Under the pieces are notes generated by a model. It ran no database searches. It was not told the DNA's origin and saw only the letters and a program-made list of their open reading frames with translations. A stretch of 64,000 bases of DNA from Cyanophora paradoxa (taxonomy: Eukaryota; Glaucocystophyceae; Cyanophorales; Cyanophoraceae), in the NCBI GenBank assembly GCA_004431415.1, contig QPMI01000469.1, forward strand, positions 186,001-250,000, written 5' to 3'. Below, in pieces: positions 1 through 10,641 of the stretch. Both the position numbers and the translations under genes were made by a program. Position 1 is the first letter of the stretch; each line of letters opens with the position of its first letter.

Positions 1-331
1 TCGCCGACAGGGCTTGCAGAAGGACGAGAAGGAGGGCGAGGCTCTTCTGGGAGCCGTCATTCTCGGTCGAGTACTTCTTGGGGTCCGATGCAGCGATGGC
101 ACGGCCGTCGTTGATATGGGTAATAACACCCTCGGGTTTGAGGGGTTGGCCAGGGCTGGTAGCGATGAGCCCCTCCGCAATCTTCACACGCGTCGGAGGC
201 TCTGCGTCGGCCCCGCCGCGGAGCTGCGAGGACTCCGCACGGGTGGTCGCCGCAATCTCGGCCGAGTCGCCGTACGCGTGCGTCGGCGCCGGGTTCCGGA
301 TGCGGGAGCCGCCGTGTTCGTCGCGGTTCAT
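1..331 (-). CDS. hypothetical protein, partial at left edge
   Basis: An open frame of about 110 codons runs from an ATG at 331 off the left edge. It has no stop and uses A/T-ending codons more than the genes further right. I do not recognise the product. Readable stretches include IAEGLIATSPGQPLKPEGV and HINDGRAIAASDPKKYS. The frame stays open upstream of the ATG towards the satellite array at 386, so the true start may be further right or in another exon. It could be a piece of a mobile-element gene or a host exon. A chance frame in moderately GC-rich DNA is also possible. Confidence 0.25.
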   Translation of the reverse strand, partial: MNRDEHGGSRIRNPAPTHAYGDSAEIAATTRAESSQLRGGADAEPPTRVKIAEGLIATSPGQPLKPEGVITHINDGRAIAASDPKKYSTENDGSQKSLALLLVLLQALSA

Positions 332-385
332 GTTGACGTCGTTGGTCTCTGAGTGATTCCGAAGACCGTCGATGAAGAGAACGCA

Positions 386-1012
386 GCCGCTACGTGAGCG
401 GGTGTGATCTGTAGTAAATGTCGGTGGTGATGGTCCTGAGAGCTGAGGTCTCCGTAGACGGCGACGAAGTCGAGGATGATCTTCTGAGCGGGGTGCTCTG
501 AAGATCGACGCACAGATTCAGCCGCTACGTGAGCGGGTGGATCCGTAAAATGATGACGGGGTTGATGATCTTCTGAGCGGGGTGCTCTGAAGATCGACGC
601 ACAGATTCAGCCGCTACGTGAGCGGGTGTGATCGTAAAAGTGATGACGGGGTTGATGATCTTCTGAGCGGGGTGCTCTGAAGATCGACGTACAGATTTCA
701 GCCGCTACGTGAGCGGGTGCGATCCGTACAGTTGACGACGGGGTTGACGTGATCTTCTGAGCGGGTGCTCTGAAGATCGACGTACAGATTCAGCCGCTAC
801 GTGAGCGGGTGCGATCTGTAAATAGATGACGGGGTTGATGGTCTTCTGAGCGGGGTGCTCTGAAGATCGACGACGCACAGATTCAGCCGCTACGTGAGCG
901 GGTGCGATCCGTACAGGTAGACGACGGGGTTGACGATATCTTCTGAGCGAGGTGCTCTGAAGATCGACGTACAGATTTCAGCCGCTACGTGAGCGGGTGC
1001 GATCCGTACAAG
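386..1012. repeat. tandem satellite, about 90-bp unit, 6-7 copies
   Basis: Units contain CTTCTGAGCGGGGTGCTCTG followed about 40 bp later by CAGCCGCTACGTGAGCGGGT. The first motif starts at about 481, 570, 660, 754, 843 and 940, giving periods of 89, 90, 94, 89 and 97 bp. A diverged half unit precedes them at about 386. Small indels between units show the array is not perfectly homogenised. No open frame is kept through the units, so it looks like non-coding satellite DNA. Confidence 0.9.
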
Positions 1013-3716
1013 TTGCTCGTTTACGTCCTGCGTGTCACGTACGCGGCGTGTGCCGGTGTGTCCGTAACGTACTGCGTCGCGATCACGGCCGCCGTGTGGC
1101 CGGCTACGAGGGCGAGGGCAGTCGAGCAGTCACTGCGTGTCGTTGGCCGAGCTGCTGACAGTGTTGTCAACAGCTGCGGAGCTCTCAGCGCGCGTGCACG
1201 AGCACGACGATCACGACGAGCGGACGACACGACAGCAACAGCAACGTGCAGTGCAAACCGCGCACGGACCCACGTTGCTCTTTAGGCGTAACGAGCCGCA
1301 AGTCACGGGTCGCTACACGTAAAGGTCGAGTGATTTCGCCTCACTCTCTCCCGCACTGGGACAGCGAGCCGCAAGTCACGGGTCACTGCTTGCAGCGAGT
1401 GTACGATTCCGCTGCTCTGTACAGGGAGGCGGCGTTCGGTGCGGGCAGCAAGAGCAGGGCAAGAAACTCCGAGGCTCCCCGGCGATTGCGCGGTTACCGT
1501 CCTCCGAGATCGTTCGAACACGTAGTCTAGCCTCAGGATAGCGGGGAAACACGCTCTCGGCCGCGCGCCCGCGGGCCCACCGCCAGGTAGCAAGACCGAT
1601 GCTGCAGCTGATCGGAGTCGCTGGTCCAACGGGTCCCGGCGAGGGTCAGAATAGCTTAGATAGGTCCCCCGAGGGTCCCCATGTGCTCGGGCGTGGCGCC
1701 GAGTCGGCAGGAGCGCGTGGGCGGCGTGCGTGCAGAAGATGCGACTGGTCCTTCTGGGTACACGACTGAACAACGGGGGGGGTACTGACCCAACCCGCTA
1801 CTAAGTACTAGCTACGCAACGACGTCAGCCCGTCTCAGCATGAATGATTGGCCAATGGCCCAGCCTAACTACTAAGGCAACACATGGTGGAGAGTGCGCG
1901 CGATCGCTGGACTACGAAAAGGAGGGACGATCGGCACGGAGGCCGAATCTTCAAAAGCGGAGGGAGGAGAAGAAGATGGCGATCCCAACCGCGACCGCAG
2001 CGATGTGCTCGTCAGCAGCAGCACCGGGTGATGCCCCGCGACCGGCCCTCGCTCGCGCGCTGGACCGCGTCGGACCGTCGGGTGATTCCCGTGCCGCCTG
2101 CAGCAGCCTTGGCAGCTGGGTGATTCCAGCGTAATCCGTGCGGCCTGATCGAGAGCTGGTGTTCTTTCCACGTCGATCAGCGCCATCGCGCATCGGAGGC
2201 CGGGTGATTCCGGCATGAGCCTCGGCTTGCGTCCCTCAGCGACCCAGCACGCCGCGCTCCGCGCGCGTGAGCAAGGGCGCCAAAGGCGAGCGCTGTCTGC
2301 GAGTGCTGCGCGTCCCGGGAGTCCGCCCAACCAGACCGGCGCGCACTTCAAAGGCTTGGCCGCGATCGCCCGGACCTGCGCGTACGGACTGGAGGCGGCG
2401 ACCAAGCTACATCTTCACGCTGAAGATACGCTCTCTCTCGTTCTTTCCGTCGCATTAGCAGCTCGCCCCCCGAGAGTCGCTCTTAGAAGGGAACCATCTA
2501 TGCGTGTCCCGCGACTCGGCTACCCATGCCAGTCGCCTTGAGAGTCTATGAGCTTTGAGAGTCTATCTTGCTTCCGACTGAGAGTCTGTCGCAACCGACT
2601 GGGAGTCCGGCCCCCGCGCCGTTCAGTCGTGACCCTTATCGCTGTCCGATGGCCCACGGATGATGTATCCGATGCGGCGTTGCCCCTTCCAATCCCGGAT
2701 GATGTATCCGATGAGTCGCATAGCCTGCCATGGCCCGTTGGAGCCCCGAAGAGAGTTGCCTCGCCGGTCCCGAGCTGCTAGCCTCCCGCCTGAGTGGTGG
2801 CCCCTGCGGAAGGATGGCTCTGACCGATCCCTCTTGCTGTCTTGCTCAGATGCGGCCACTCGCAATCGAGGCTTCAAGATGACCAGACTTACCTTGCGTG
2901 CCGCGCGTCACACCCGTCTTTACGATGGCCGTGATTGCCCGAGCCGCCCCTCCCCGTCGCTGACGTGCTGTACCCCGACGTCGATGTCCCCCGGGCTCTG
3001 CCCCCTTGCATCCTTTGCCGTTCTCCATTCCTCTTTTGAGTCTTCCATTTCCTTTCCCGTCGGGTGGTGGTTTTCTGCCTGGTCTCTTGCTGTGGGATGC
3101 AAGTGCCGGTGCCTCTCTGTATGGCCCCCAGGGTCCCATCAGTGGCTTGGCCTCTTCAGACCTCGTGCCTCGCTGCTGCCCTGGATAGCGGGTTCTTTCT
3201 CATCCCTGTCCTTTCTCGTGCAGTTCCGTAGTGGCTTCATCCTTACCAGTGAGGGAGATCCCCCCTCGGTAGCTTTCACCTTACCAGTGAGGGAGATCCC
3301 TGTACCCCTCGTTCCCTTGGCGTACCCTCGATCTTTCGGACGGCCTTTGAGTTGTACCCCTTCTGGCCCTTGGTTCACTGCCAGGCCTAGGCGTTTTCCG
3401 TCCCGGCCCCGACCACGCGGGCGTAGTCGTTGCCGTTCCGATGTGGACCACGTGGACGTGGTCTTACCAGTGAGGGAGATGTTGCCAGCCTGGTTTCCCA
3501 CTGAGTCGAGCCACTCGTACCATGTACCCCAGTCAGTAGTCTCGCTGTACCCTCCGGGACCGCACCACGGCTCCCAATACAGCCCCACCACCCCTCGGGG
3601 CAATCCCGCGTGTAGCGCACGGGCTGGGAGCACAGCTGGGCAGCCACAGCACAGCAGAGCGGGCCAACAACACCAATAATACGACGTGCATTTGAACTGC
3701 GACGCCCACCCATGCT
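1013..3716. other. no assignable gene; short dispersed repeats
   Basis: I see no recognisable protein in this 2.7-kb stretch. It holds small local repeats: GGGTGATTCC near 2078, 2118 and 2210; GAGAGTCTAT-like words near 2541-2600; GATGATGTATCCGATG twice near 2659 and 2698; and TTACCAGTGAGGGAGAT three times near 3243, 3281 and 3464. A plus-strand frame from 2660 to 3679 and minus-strand frames over 3139-3690 are open but have no recognisable domain. On the minus strand the last repeat reads ISLTG each time, so a degenerate mobile-element gene is possible. Confidence 0.5.
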
Positions 3717-6700
3717 CTACGTGTCGGCCCCAGCTCCAGAGCTCAAGCCCTTGGGAGCTCGGGGGCTCGAGCTGGGGAGCTCCGCTGGAGGGGCTGGGGC
3801 GGGCCCCCCGGGCCCTGCAGGCGCCCCCGGCCGCGGGGCCGCCGGCTCGAGGCGCGGGCTGCCCGGCGGGCCGGCGCTCGCCGGGGGCTCGTGGTCGGCG
3901 AGCGGGGCGACCCTGGGGCGGCGGCCCTGCAGGCGGGGGGCCGGGGCGCGGGGAGGGAGGAGAGGAGGAGGGCGAGGGAGGCGTCGAGGCCGCAGGAGCC
4001 GCCGAGGGCGAGGCAGGGGAGCGGGAGAGGGAGTAGGCGAGGGCGGGGGGGAGGGGAAGGCGGGTACGAGGCAGGGGCGGAGGCGAGGGCGCGCGTCTCG
4101 GCGAGGGCGACGAGGTCGCGGAGCGCCTGCTGCGCCACCGAGGCCGCCGAGAGCAGCGCCACCAGGCACGCCGCCCCCGCCACCGCCCCTCCACCGCCCC
4201 GCCCCCGCCGTCCCGCCCCTCCACGAACACCCGCCGCCCCGTCGCCGCCTCGAGGGCCCGCCCACGCGCTCCGCCAGCTCCCCGTGGCAGCCGCCGTGCA
4301 CCTGGCCCGCACCTCAGCCGGCGCCCCGCGGGGGCGCGCGGAGGCGGCGCGCGCCACGACGGCGAAGGGGGCCCCTCGGGGCGGGGCGCGGCGGGGCCTC
4401 CTCGGGGCCTCCCCGGGGCGGGGCCGGCGGGGCCGGCTCGGGGTCGGGCCCGAGGAGGGCGCGCAGGCGCTCCCGCGCGAAGAGCGCGTCCCGCACCCCC
4501 GAGAGCAGCGCCTGCGCCGGACCGTCGGGGCGGGAACGGGGCGGGGCGGGGGCGGGGGCGGGGGCACGGCGAGGGGGCCGGGGCCGGGGGCGCGGCGGGG
4601 TCGGGGTCGGCGAAGTCGACGAACTGGCGGGAGAAGAGGAGCGCCTCGAGCTCCGCGTCCAGCGCCACCCGCTCCCGCCACACGGGGAAGATCGGGCGCC
4701 CCAGCTCCCGCGCCACCGCCAGCTCCTGTCCCGCCCCCCGCTCCGCCCCCGCCCCCGACCCGGCCCGGCGCGGGGCGGGGCGGGCTCGCCTTGCGGCACC
4801 ACTCGCTGCGGACGGAGTGCGCGCTCGCCACGAAGACGACCACCGACGCCCGCGCGATCGCTGCCGCCCCGCCCACTCGCCCCCGGCATGCGCCTGGGGC
4901 GGAGCAGGGCGGGGCACCCTCGGCGATCTCGGCGCGCCACTCGGAGCCGGCCTCGATGCCGCTCGCGTTCATCTGCGGGGGCCGGGGCGGGGGCGGTGAG
5001 GGGCGCGGGCGGAGCGGGGCGGGGCGGGCCTCGTCGAGCCAGCAGGTGACGCGGGCACGCTCGAGGGCGTCCCGCAGCGCCCGCGCGAAGGCCGCCACCG
5101 CCGCCGGCTGGTGCCCGTAGCTGATCATCACCTGCCCCGCCCCTCAGCCGCGCCCGGCCCCAGGCCGCGGGGCGGGGGAGCGGGGCGCACGTCGCGCCGG
5201 CGGGCACGCTGCTTGAGGGCGTAGCGCAGCCGCTCCGAGTCCTGCCGCCCGCCCCCTCGGCGAGGGCGCGGGGGCGGGGCGGGGCGGGGGGGCGGACGGT
5301 GAGGTCCAAGGGGGCGTGCCCGTCGGCGTCGCGGGCCTCGAGGCTCGCCGTGCGGGCGATCAGCAGCTCCGCCGCCGCCTGCTGCCCCAGCGCCACCGCG
5401 TGGTGCAGCGCCGTCCGCCCGGCCCCGCCCCGTCCGCCCCGCGCGGGTCCGCCCCGCCTCCAGCGCCACCCGCACCGCCTGCGCCGCCTCGGGGCCCGCC
5501 CGGCGCCGCGGGGCGCGCGCGGCCGGCGCACCTCCTCCGACCCACTCGCTGCGCACCCGAAGACTGCGCTCGAGAGCACCCGGCGCCCGTCCTGCGCCCC
5601 GCCCCTCGCCCCCCGCCCCCGGCGAGCAGGGCCGGCGGGGGGCGGGCCTTGCGGGTGGCGTTGGCGGCGCGCTCGCGGCGCTCGGGGTCGGCGGCGGGGT
5701 CGCCGGGACGGAGGAGGGCGGAGAGGAGGTCGGCGCGCCCCGCCTCCGCCGCCGCGTGCAGCGCCGTCGCCCCGTCCCCGTCCTCCGCCTCTGCGCCCCG
5801 CCCCGCTCGCCCCCGGCCCGCGGGCGGCACGGCGGGGGCGCGGGGGCGGGCGGGCCTGGGGGGCCCCGTGGGCGGCGAGGAGGGCGGCGCACTCCGCCGA
5901 GCCGGCCTCGACGGCCCAGCGGGCGGCGCTGCGGCCGGCGTGCGCGGCGGAGGCCTCGCAGCCGGCGGCGAGGAGCAGGCGGAGGGCGTCGGCGCGGCCG
6001 TGGCGGGCGGCGGCCGCGGCGGGCGGCCCCTCGGGGGTCTCGCAGCGCGCGTCGAAGGCGGGGTGGGCGAGCAGCGCCGGCAGCAGCTGCTCCCCGCCGG
6101 CCCCGCCGCGCACGCAGAAGAGCAGCGCGCGGGCGACGTCGGCGGGGCGGCCGGCCCCGCCTCAGCGCCCCCGCGCCTCAGCATCGCCGCGATCGCCCGG
6201 TTGTTCTCCAGCGCCTGCGCCCCCGCCTCAGCGCTGCGCTGGCGGGGCGGGGGCGGGGGCGGGGGCGGGGCGCGCGGCGGCGATGGCGCGGTTGCACTCG
6301 ATCTGCGCCGCCTGCTCCTCGCGGCTCGCCCGCTCCCCGAGGCGGGCGATGGTCGTGTTCCCCGCCGCGCACTCGAGCAGGCCGTAGTTCGCGCGGACGC
6401 CGGCGGCGAGGGCGCGCAGGCCGGCCGGCGAGAGGGGGTTGTCGGAGACGTCGAGGAGGGTGAGGGTGCGGTTGCGCTGGAGCCCCGCGGCGAGGGCCTC
6501 GGCCCCCGCCGCCCCCACCCGGCAGTTGTTGATGGCGAGGCCGCTGAGGGTGGCGTTGTGCGGCAGCGCGCCGGCGAGCTCGGCGGCGCCCTCCGAGTAG
6601 AGGGGGTTCCCGTTCAGCACCAGGCTCGTCAGCGTCGAGTTCACCGCCAGGGCGCGCGCCAGGCTGCGCGCCCCCTCCGCCCGCACCGAGCAGTTCCACA

Positions 6701-7119
6701 GCCCCAGGTACAGCACCGAGGTGTTCAGCGCCAGCCCCGCCCCGATTGCGACCGCACCCTCGTCCTGCGGCCCCGCCCCGCGCCGCTCGCCACGGGCGGT
6801 GGCCGGGGCGGGGGCGGGGGCGGAGGGACCGGACCTTCAGGCGGAAGTTGCCGCCGAGAACGAGGCGCGTCCACCTGCACGTCTTCTGCTCCAGCTGCCA
6901 GCCCAGAGACTTCACGATGCTGCCCGTCACCTCAGCCTCGCCTCCGGAGGCGCGGCGACGGCGGAGAGAGGGGACATGGCCAGCGCACTTGTCACTTTGG
7001 ATCTGCTTCCCGATAAGCTCCACGCCCGTCTGCGAGTATGTGCACGCGGTCAGTGAAATCCTGCTCGAGCTGGCGGCGCCGGAGAGCTGGCCGGCGGCAG
7101 ACCGAAAACGAGCCGGCAT
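3717..7119 (-). CDS. LRR-ankyrin-TIR domain protein
   Basis: Multi-exon gene read from an ATG at 7119. First come four to five ribonuclease-inhibitor-type LRRs at about 6870-6260 (LVLNGNPLYSEGAAELAGAL, LTLLDVSDNPLSPAGLRALA). Three or more ankyrin-like repeats follow at about 6140-5300 (GRTALHHAVALGQQAAAELL, DGDGATALHAAAEAGRADLL). A TIR domain starts at 5122 (VMISYGH, VTCWLDE, ASVVVFVASAH). Splicing of introns 5029-4973, 4917-4861 and 4789-4726 joins SEWCRK to ELAVAREL and restores WCxxE. In active TIR NADases (SARM1, plant TIRs) that Glu is catalytic. No NB-ARC/NACHT ATPase is seen. After the TIR, a piece reading ACLVALLSAASVAQQALRDL could be a second degenerate TIR. The stop at about 3717 and the junction near 6180 are less certain. 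The role is inferred as signalling or defence. Confidence 0.75.
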
Positions 7120-8151
7120 CCTGTTCCAGTGCCCGCTCTAGGTCCTGCGGAACGGCCGCCGACGTTAGCTACGCCGGGGGCTTCGGGGTGGCCATGGCTT
7201 CAAGCGCTGTCGCCGACAGCCGGCCGGCCCTCGGAGGTTCAGCGCCCTGTAGGATGGGGCGCTGATTTTTTCAGCTAAGCTATAGAACTCACTTGCACGG
7301 AGAGACGCTTGTTCTTCGCGCGGAAAAGCTGCATCAATCCAGCTCAGCGAGCACGCCAGCGCCCTACTGCGGCTAGCTGGATGCAGTAGATGCAGCTACG
7401 TATGCAGTTGTTCTGAGCATTTGCTGCAGCTCTTTGAGCATGCCTTGATCGAGCCTGGTACCCTCTAGAAGTGGGAGGGGGGGGGGGAACAAACGGGATC
7501 AAATGTGGGTCGTCTGATCATGACCGCGCGCATGCGCATGCTCGCGAGCAGTGCAGAATACGGACGCCAGGCGCCATGGCCAAAAAGAGTGATAGCCCCG
7601 CGAGGACTCGAACCTCGCACCTCCGGCGGGTCGTGGATCCGGCGCTCTACCCATGAGCTACGGGGCTTTCTGTTCAGGATCCGGCAAGTGATCGCTTTTA
7701 GACCACAGCCAGATACATATATCTGCCCAGGCGCGTGCCGGCCGCGGCCCAGCTAGCGCTAGCGCTTCGTTAGCCTCCGGTCCATTCATGATCACGCATT
7801 AATATTAATATTCGCGGCTGCGCATGCGCGGCGTTACGTGTACGTATACCGGCGCGCGCGGCGCGGCGACACCGCGCGCCGCGTACGTATACGCCCACTA
7901 GTACTCATGCATATATATGTACATCGATCCCGGGCCCCCATATGCATACAAATTAAATTAAATGCGCACGCGCGCGCATGGCCAGCTGCGTGATGGTATC
8001 GGAGAGCCTCGGAGTCGTTTAAGAACCGAGAAGGATCGCTACAGCTGCACCTACAATTACAGCCGCTGAGCTACATGTACAGCTACACCTAGCCCTAGCC
8101 CTGCTGTGCCTAGTTTCGAGCGCTAGCCTGTGTTTGAACTGGGTCGGCGGG
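7120..8151. other. intergenic, contains tRNA-like gene and AT-rich palindromic stretch
   Basis: Apart from the tRNA-like gene at 7594-7667 I see no gene. The stretch 7796-7980 has TAATATTAATATT, then an imperfect GC palindrome built around TACGTATACC and GCGTACGTATACG, then ATATATATGTACAT. It could be a degraded mobile-element end or a structured regulatory stretch. There is also a G-rich run at about 7480-7490. Confidence 0.5.
7594..7667 (-). tRNA. tRNA-like gene with abnormal anticodon arm
   Basis: The minus strand gives a 74-nt cloverleaf. The acceptor stem AGCCCCG pairs fully with CGGGGCT. The D arm is GCTC-ATGGGTA-GAGC, the T arm is CGAGG-TTCGAGT-CCTCG, and the A and B boxes are intact. 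The anticodon arm is 20 nt instead of 17: CCGG...CCGG closes a 12-nt loop that contains TCCACG. If T precedes the anticodon it would read CCA (Trp), but the extra three bases make identity uncertain. It could be a gene with a tiny intron, a pseudogene or a retroposed copy. Confidence 0.65.
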
Positions 8152-9974
8152 TCACGACTCGACGTTGGCCGGGGGCGGGGAGGCTGCGGCGGGCCGCCCG
8201 AAGCGCGGGGCGTGCATGAAGCCGAAGAGGCCCCTGCGGGCCCCTGCCGGCGCCGCCTCGCGCGCACCCGCCGTGGGCCCCGCCTTCGCCTTCCCGCCCT
8301 CCGCGGCCGCCGCCGGGGCCGCCGCACTGCTCTTCTGCTGCTGCTGCTGCTGCTGCGGGTGCTGCGGGTGCTGCGGCTGCGCATGGCGGTGGCGGGCGGC
8401 GGCGGCCTCACGGGCCGGCCCCGCCGCGATGTACGCCTCTGCGCCACCCTCAGCGGGGCCCGCGGCCGCCGGGGCGGGGCGCCGGGGCGGACCGAGGGCG
8501 GCGATCTTGTCGCGGGCGGCGCGGAGCTCGGCGTGCAGCTGCCCGTTCGCCACGCGCGACTCCTTCAGCTCCCGCAGCAGCGTCTGCGGCGCGTCGCCCG
8601 GGCCCCGCTTCCGAGGCCGGCGCTGCGGCGGGGGCACCTTCTTGGAGCAGGCGGCGTCGAGGGGCCCGATGCGCCGGCCCCGCGAGTCGTACTTCCGCCG
8701 CTCCCCCAGCTCGAAAAACCGCCGCACCTGCCGCCCCGTCACCTCCGCCCCGCCCCGTCCCGCCCCGCCCGGCCCCGGCCCCCGCGCGCACCGCCGCCGC
8801 CGCCGCGTCCTCCGCCGCCTCCCCGTCGCCCCTCTCCGCCTCCTCCGGCGCATCCGCGCCGGGCTCGTCCGGGCGGGGCGCCGGGGCCTCCTCGAGGGGG
8901 GCGGGGGCGCGGGGCCTCGTCGGGGCGGGGCGGTCGGGCTCGGGGGCCGGCGCTCGGGCGTCCTAGAGCGCGGGCTGTTCCCCGCCGAGTGGTCTTCCGG
9001 CACCGGCGACGGGGCATCCCGGCGCGCCTCCCCGCCCTCCACCTCGCGGTCCCACTGCGCGCCGCGTCAGCCGGGCAGGGTGCGGGGGGCGGGGCGGGGG
9101 CGCCTGGGAGCGGAAGGTGCGGAGCTCGTGGCGGACGCCGTCCTCGGGCCGCGCGTACTCCTCCAGCCGCGCCATCAGCTGCACCACCTGCTCGTTCCGC
9201 GCCTGCGCGCCGCCCCCGCCCGCCTCAGCACCCCGCCCCGCCCCGGGCCCCCGCGCCCCGGCGGCGGGGCGGCGCGAGCGCACGTTCATCTCATCGGTGA
9301 GGGCGCGGAGACGGCGCCCGAGGCGCTCGCACTCCTCGTTCTTGAGGGCGCACATGCGCCGCACCTCATCCTCCGACACCGCCTTCTCCTCCCTCTTCCC
9401 CACGCCCTCGCCCCCGCGCCACCCCCGGCTCCCGCTCCCGCTCCGCCCCAGGCCCTCCGGCATCGGCCCGTCGATCGCCTCCTGCAGGCCGCATCAGAAC
9501 CGCCCGCGAGGCGAAGAAGCCTGCGCGCTGCACGCGCCTGCAGCTTCCTCATGTGCTCCGGCCCTCTGTGCGAGCGCGATGACGAGAACGGCGAGGGCGC
9601 GGAGTTCTTCCGCGGCGCAGAGGCAGCCTCGTCCTCTTTGAGCGTGATGAGCTGAAAGGCGGCGCGCTCAGGCAGCGCGCGGGATCGCGAGGCGGTGCGA
9701 TCGGCGCCGCACCTGCTGAAGCTTCGCCTGCAGGACCTCGTTAAGGATCTCGATCTGCCGCGCCTGCGCTCGGGACTCCTCCTCGAGCTCGCGGATGCGC
9801 GACTCCTTCTCCGCCAGGGCGCCTGGGCCGAGCGAGGTCAGCGAATAGTTGCCTTCACGAGCTGCGTGGATGCTTGCCTTGCGCGGACGTTAGCATGGCG
9901 TTCAGCACCGTTTGATTTCCGTCGTCGAGCGGCAAAGCCGCCGCACATTCCGCTTCATCGGAGCGGTCTGTCAT
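8152..9974 (-). CDS. coiled-coil protein, function unknown
   Basis: Start chosen at the ATG at 9974 (MTDRSDEAE). Exon 1 ends CAAG and is followed by GCAAGC, a textbook GC-AG donor; that intron is 9877-9823. Exon 2 (9822-9713) encodes a heptad helix, EKESRIRELEEESRAQARQI. A GT-AG intron (9712-9652) follows. Later exons hold more coiled coil (EDEVRRMCALKNEECERLG; NEQVVQLMARLEEYARPEDG), a basic segment with FFELGERRKYDSRGRRIG, a third helix (LLRELKESRVANGQLHAEL), a short poly-Gln tract and a low-complexity tail ending at 8152. Two further introns appear to be GC-AG. No catalytic domain is seen. A cytoskeletal or ciliary scaffold fits the neighbourhood, but this is inference. Confidence 0.6.
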
Positions 9975-10641
9975 GCGCAGAGCGGACTGCCCGCTCCTTC
10001 GCGTGCGCGCTCAGGGCCGTACGCCTCCAGGAGTTTGAAGAGCGTTGCGCAGGTGGTTCTGGACGCCGCCGGGGCAGTCGTGACTCCTTACAACACCGCG
10101 CTCCTAAAACAAGCCCCAATCACCTCCGACGCGCTGCGCTTCCAGCTGCCCAGACCTGAAGATGTAGGCCGCCGTATCTGCGTACCCCCTCTAGCGATCG
10201 ATCCCCTCCTGGTCTCTTGGGTTCCTCGATATCGATGCAACGCGCCTGCAGCTGCGGCGCTTGCGAGATGCATTCTAGATCTGGCGGAGAACCACCGAGC
10301 TGCAGCGCTAGCGGGAGCTGGCGAACCCGGTCGTAGCCTTGCGGACCGCAGCCAACTTAGACAAGGCCGCAGCCGAGGCCGCGGATCCGGGGCGGGAGGC
10401 CAAGCGCAGCGCCAAGCGGGCCCGCCCCACCTCGGAGCCCACGCGCGTCTCCCGCCGCCTGCAGAAGAAGAACCCCTGGGCCGGGCTGAGCCCCAGGGGC
10501 TTGGTGGCTTGAATTGGCGGCTACGTATACGTGCGCTTCGCGCCCGCTTCGACTTCCAATTCGCGCATCGATAGAGAGACTGTACACTTGACAAGTGAAG
10601 TTACATGCGGCCCGAAAGTGTGGCGCCAGGGACCGCTGGGC
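9975..10641. other. unassigned, possible minus-strand exons
   Basis: Between the coiled-coil gene and the COPI-associated gene there is no recognisable product. On the minus strand, segments at about 10500-10330 (RARLALRLASRPGSAASAAA) and 10290-10088 stay open and are flanked by plausible CAG acceptors. They could be a small extra gene or 5' exons of the gene at 8152-9974. I could not join them convincingly. Confidence 0.3.

Noticed and set aside
386-1012. CRISPR-like array of direct repeats
   Set aside because: The whole unit repeats with no unique spacers of even length, and the window is clearly eukaryotic. It is a satellite.
2660-3679. 339-codon plus-strand open frame
   Set aside because: No domain, no conserved composition and repeats inside. 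Not enough to call a gene.
3717-7119. Plant-style NLR resistance protein
   Set aside because: TIR and LRR are present, but no P-loop, Kinase-2 or MHD-like NB-ARC motifs could be found between them.
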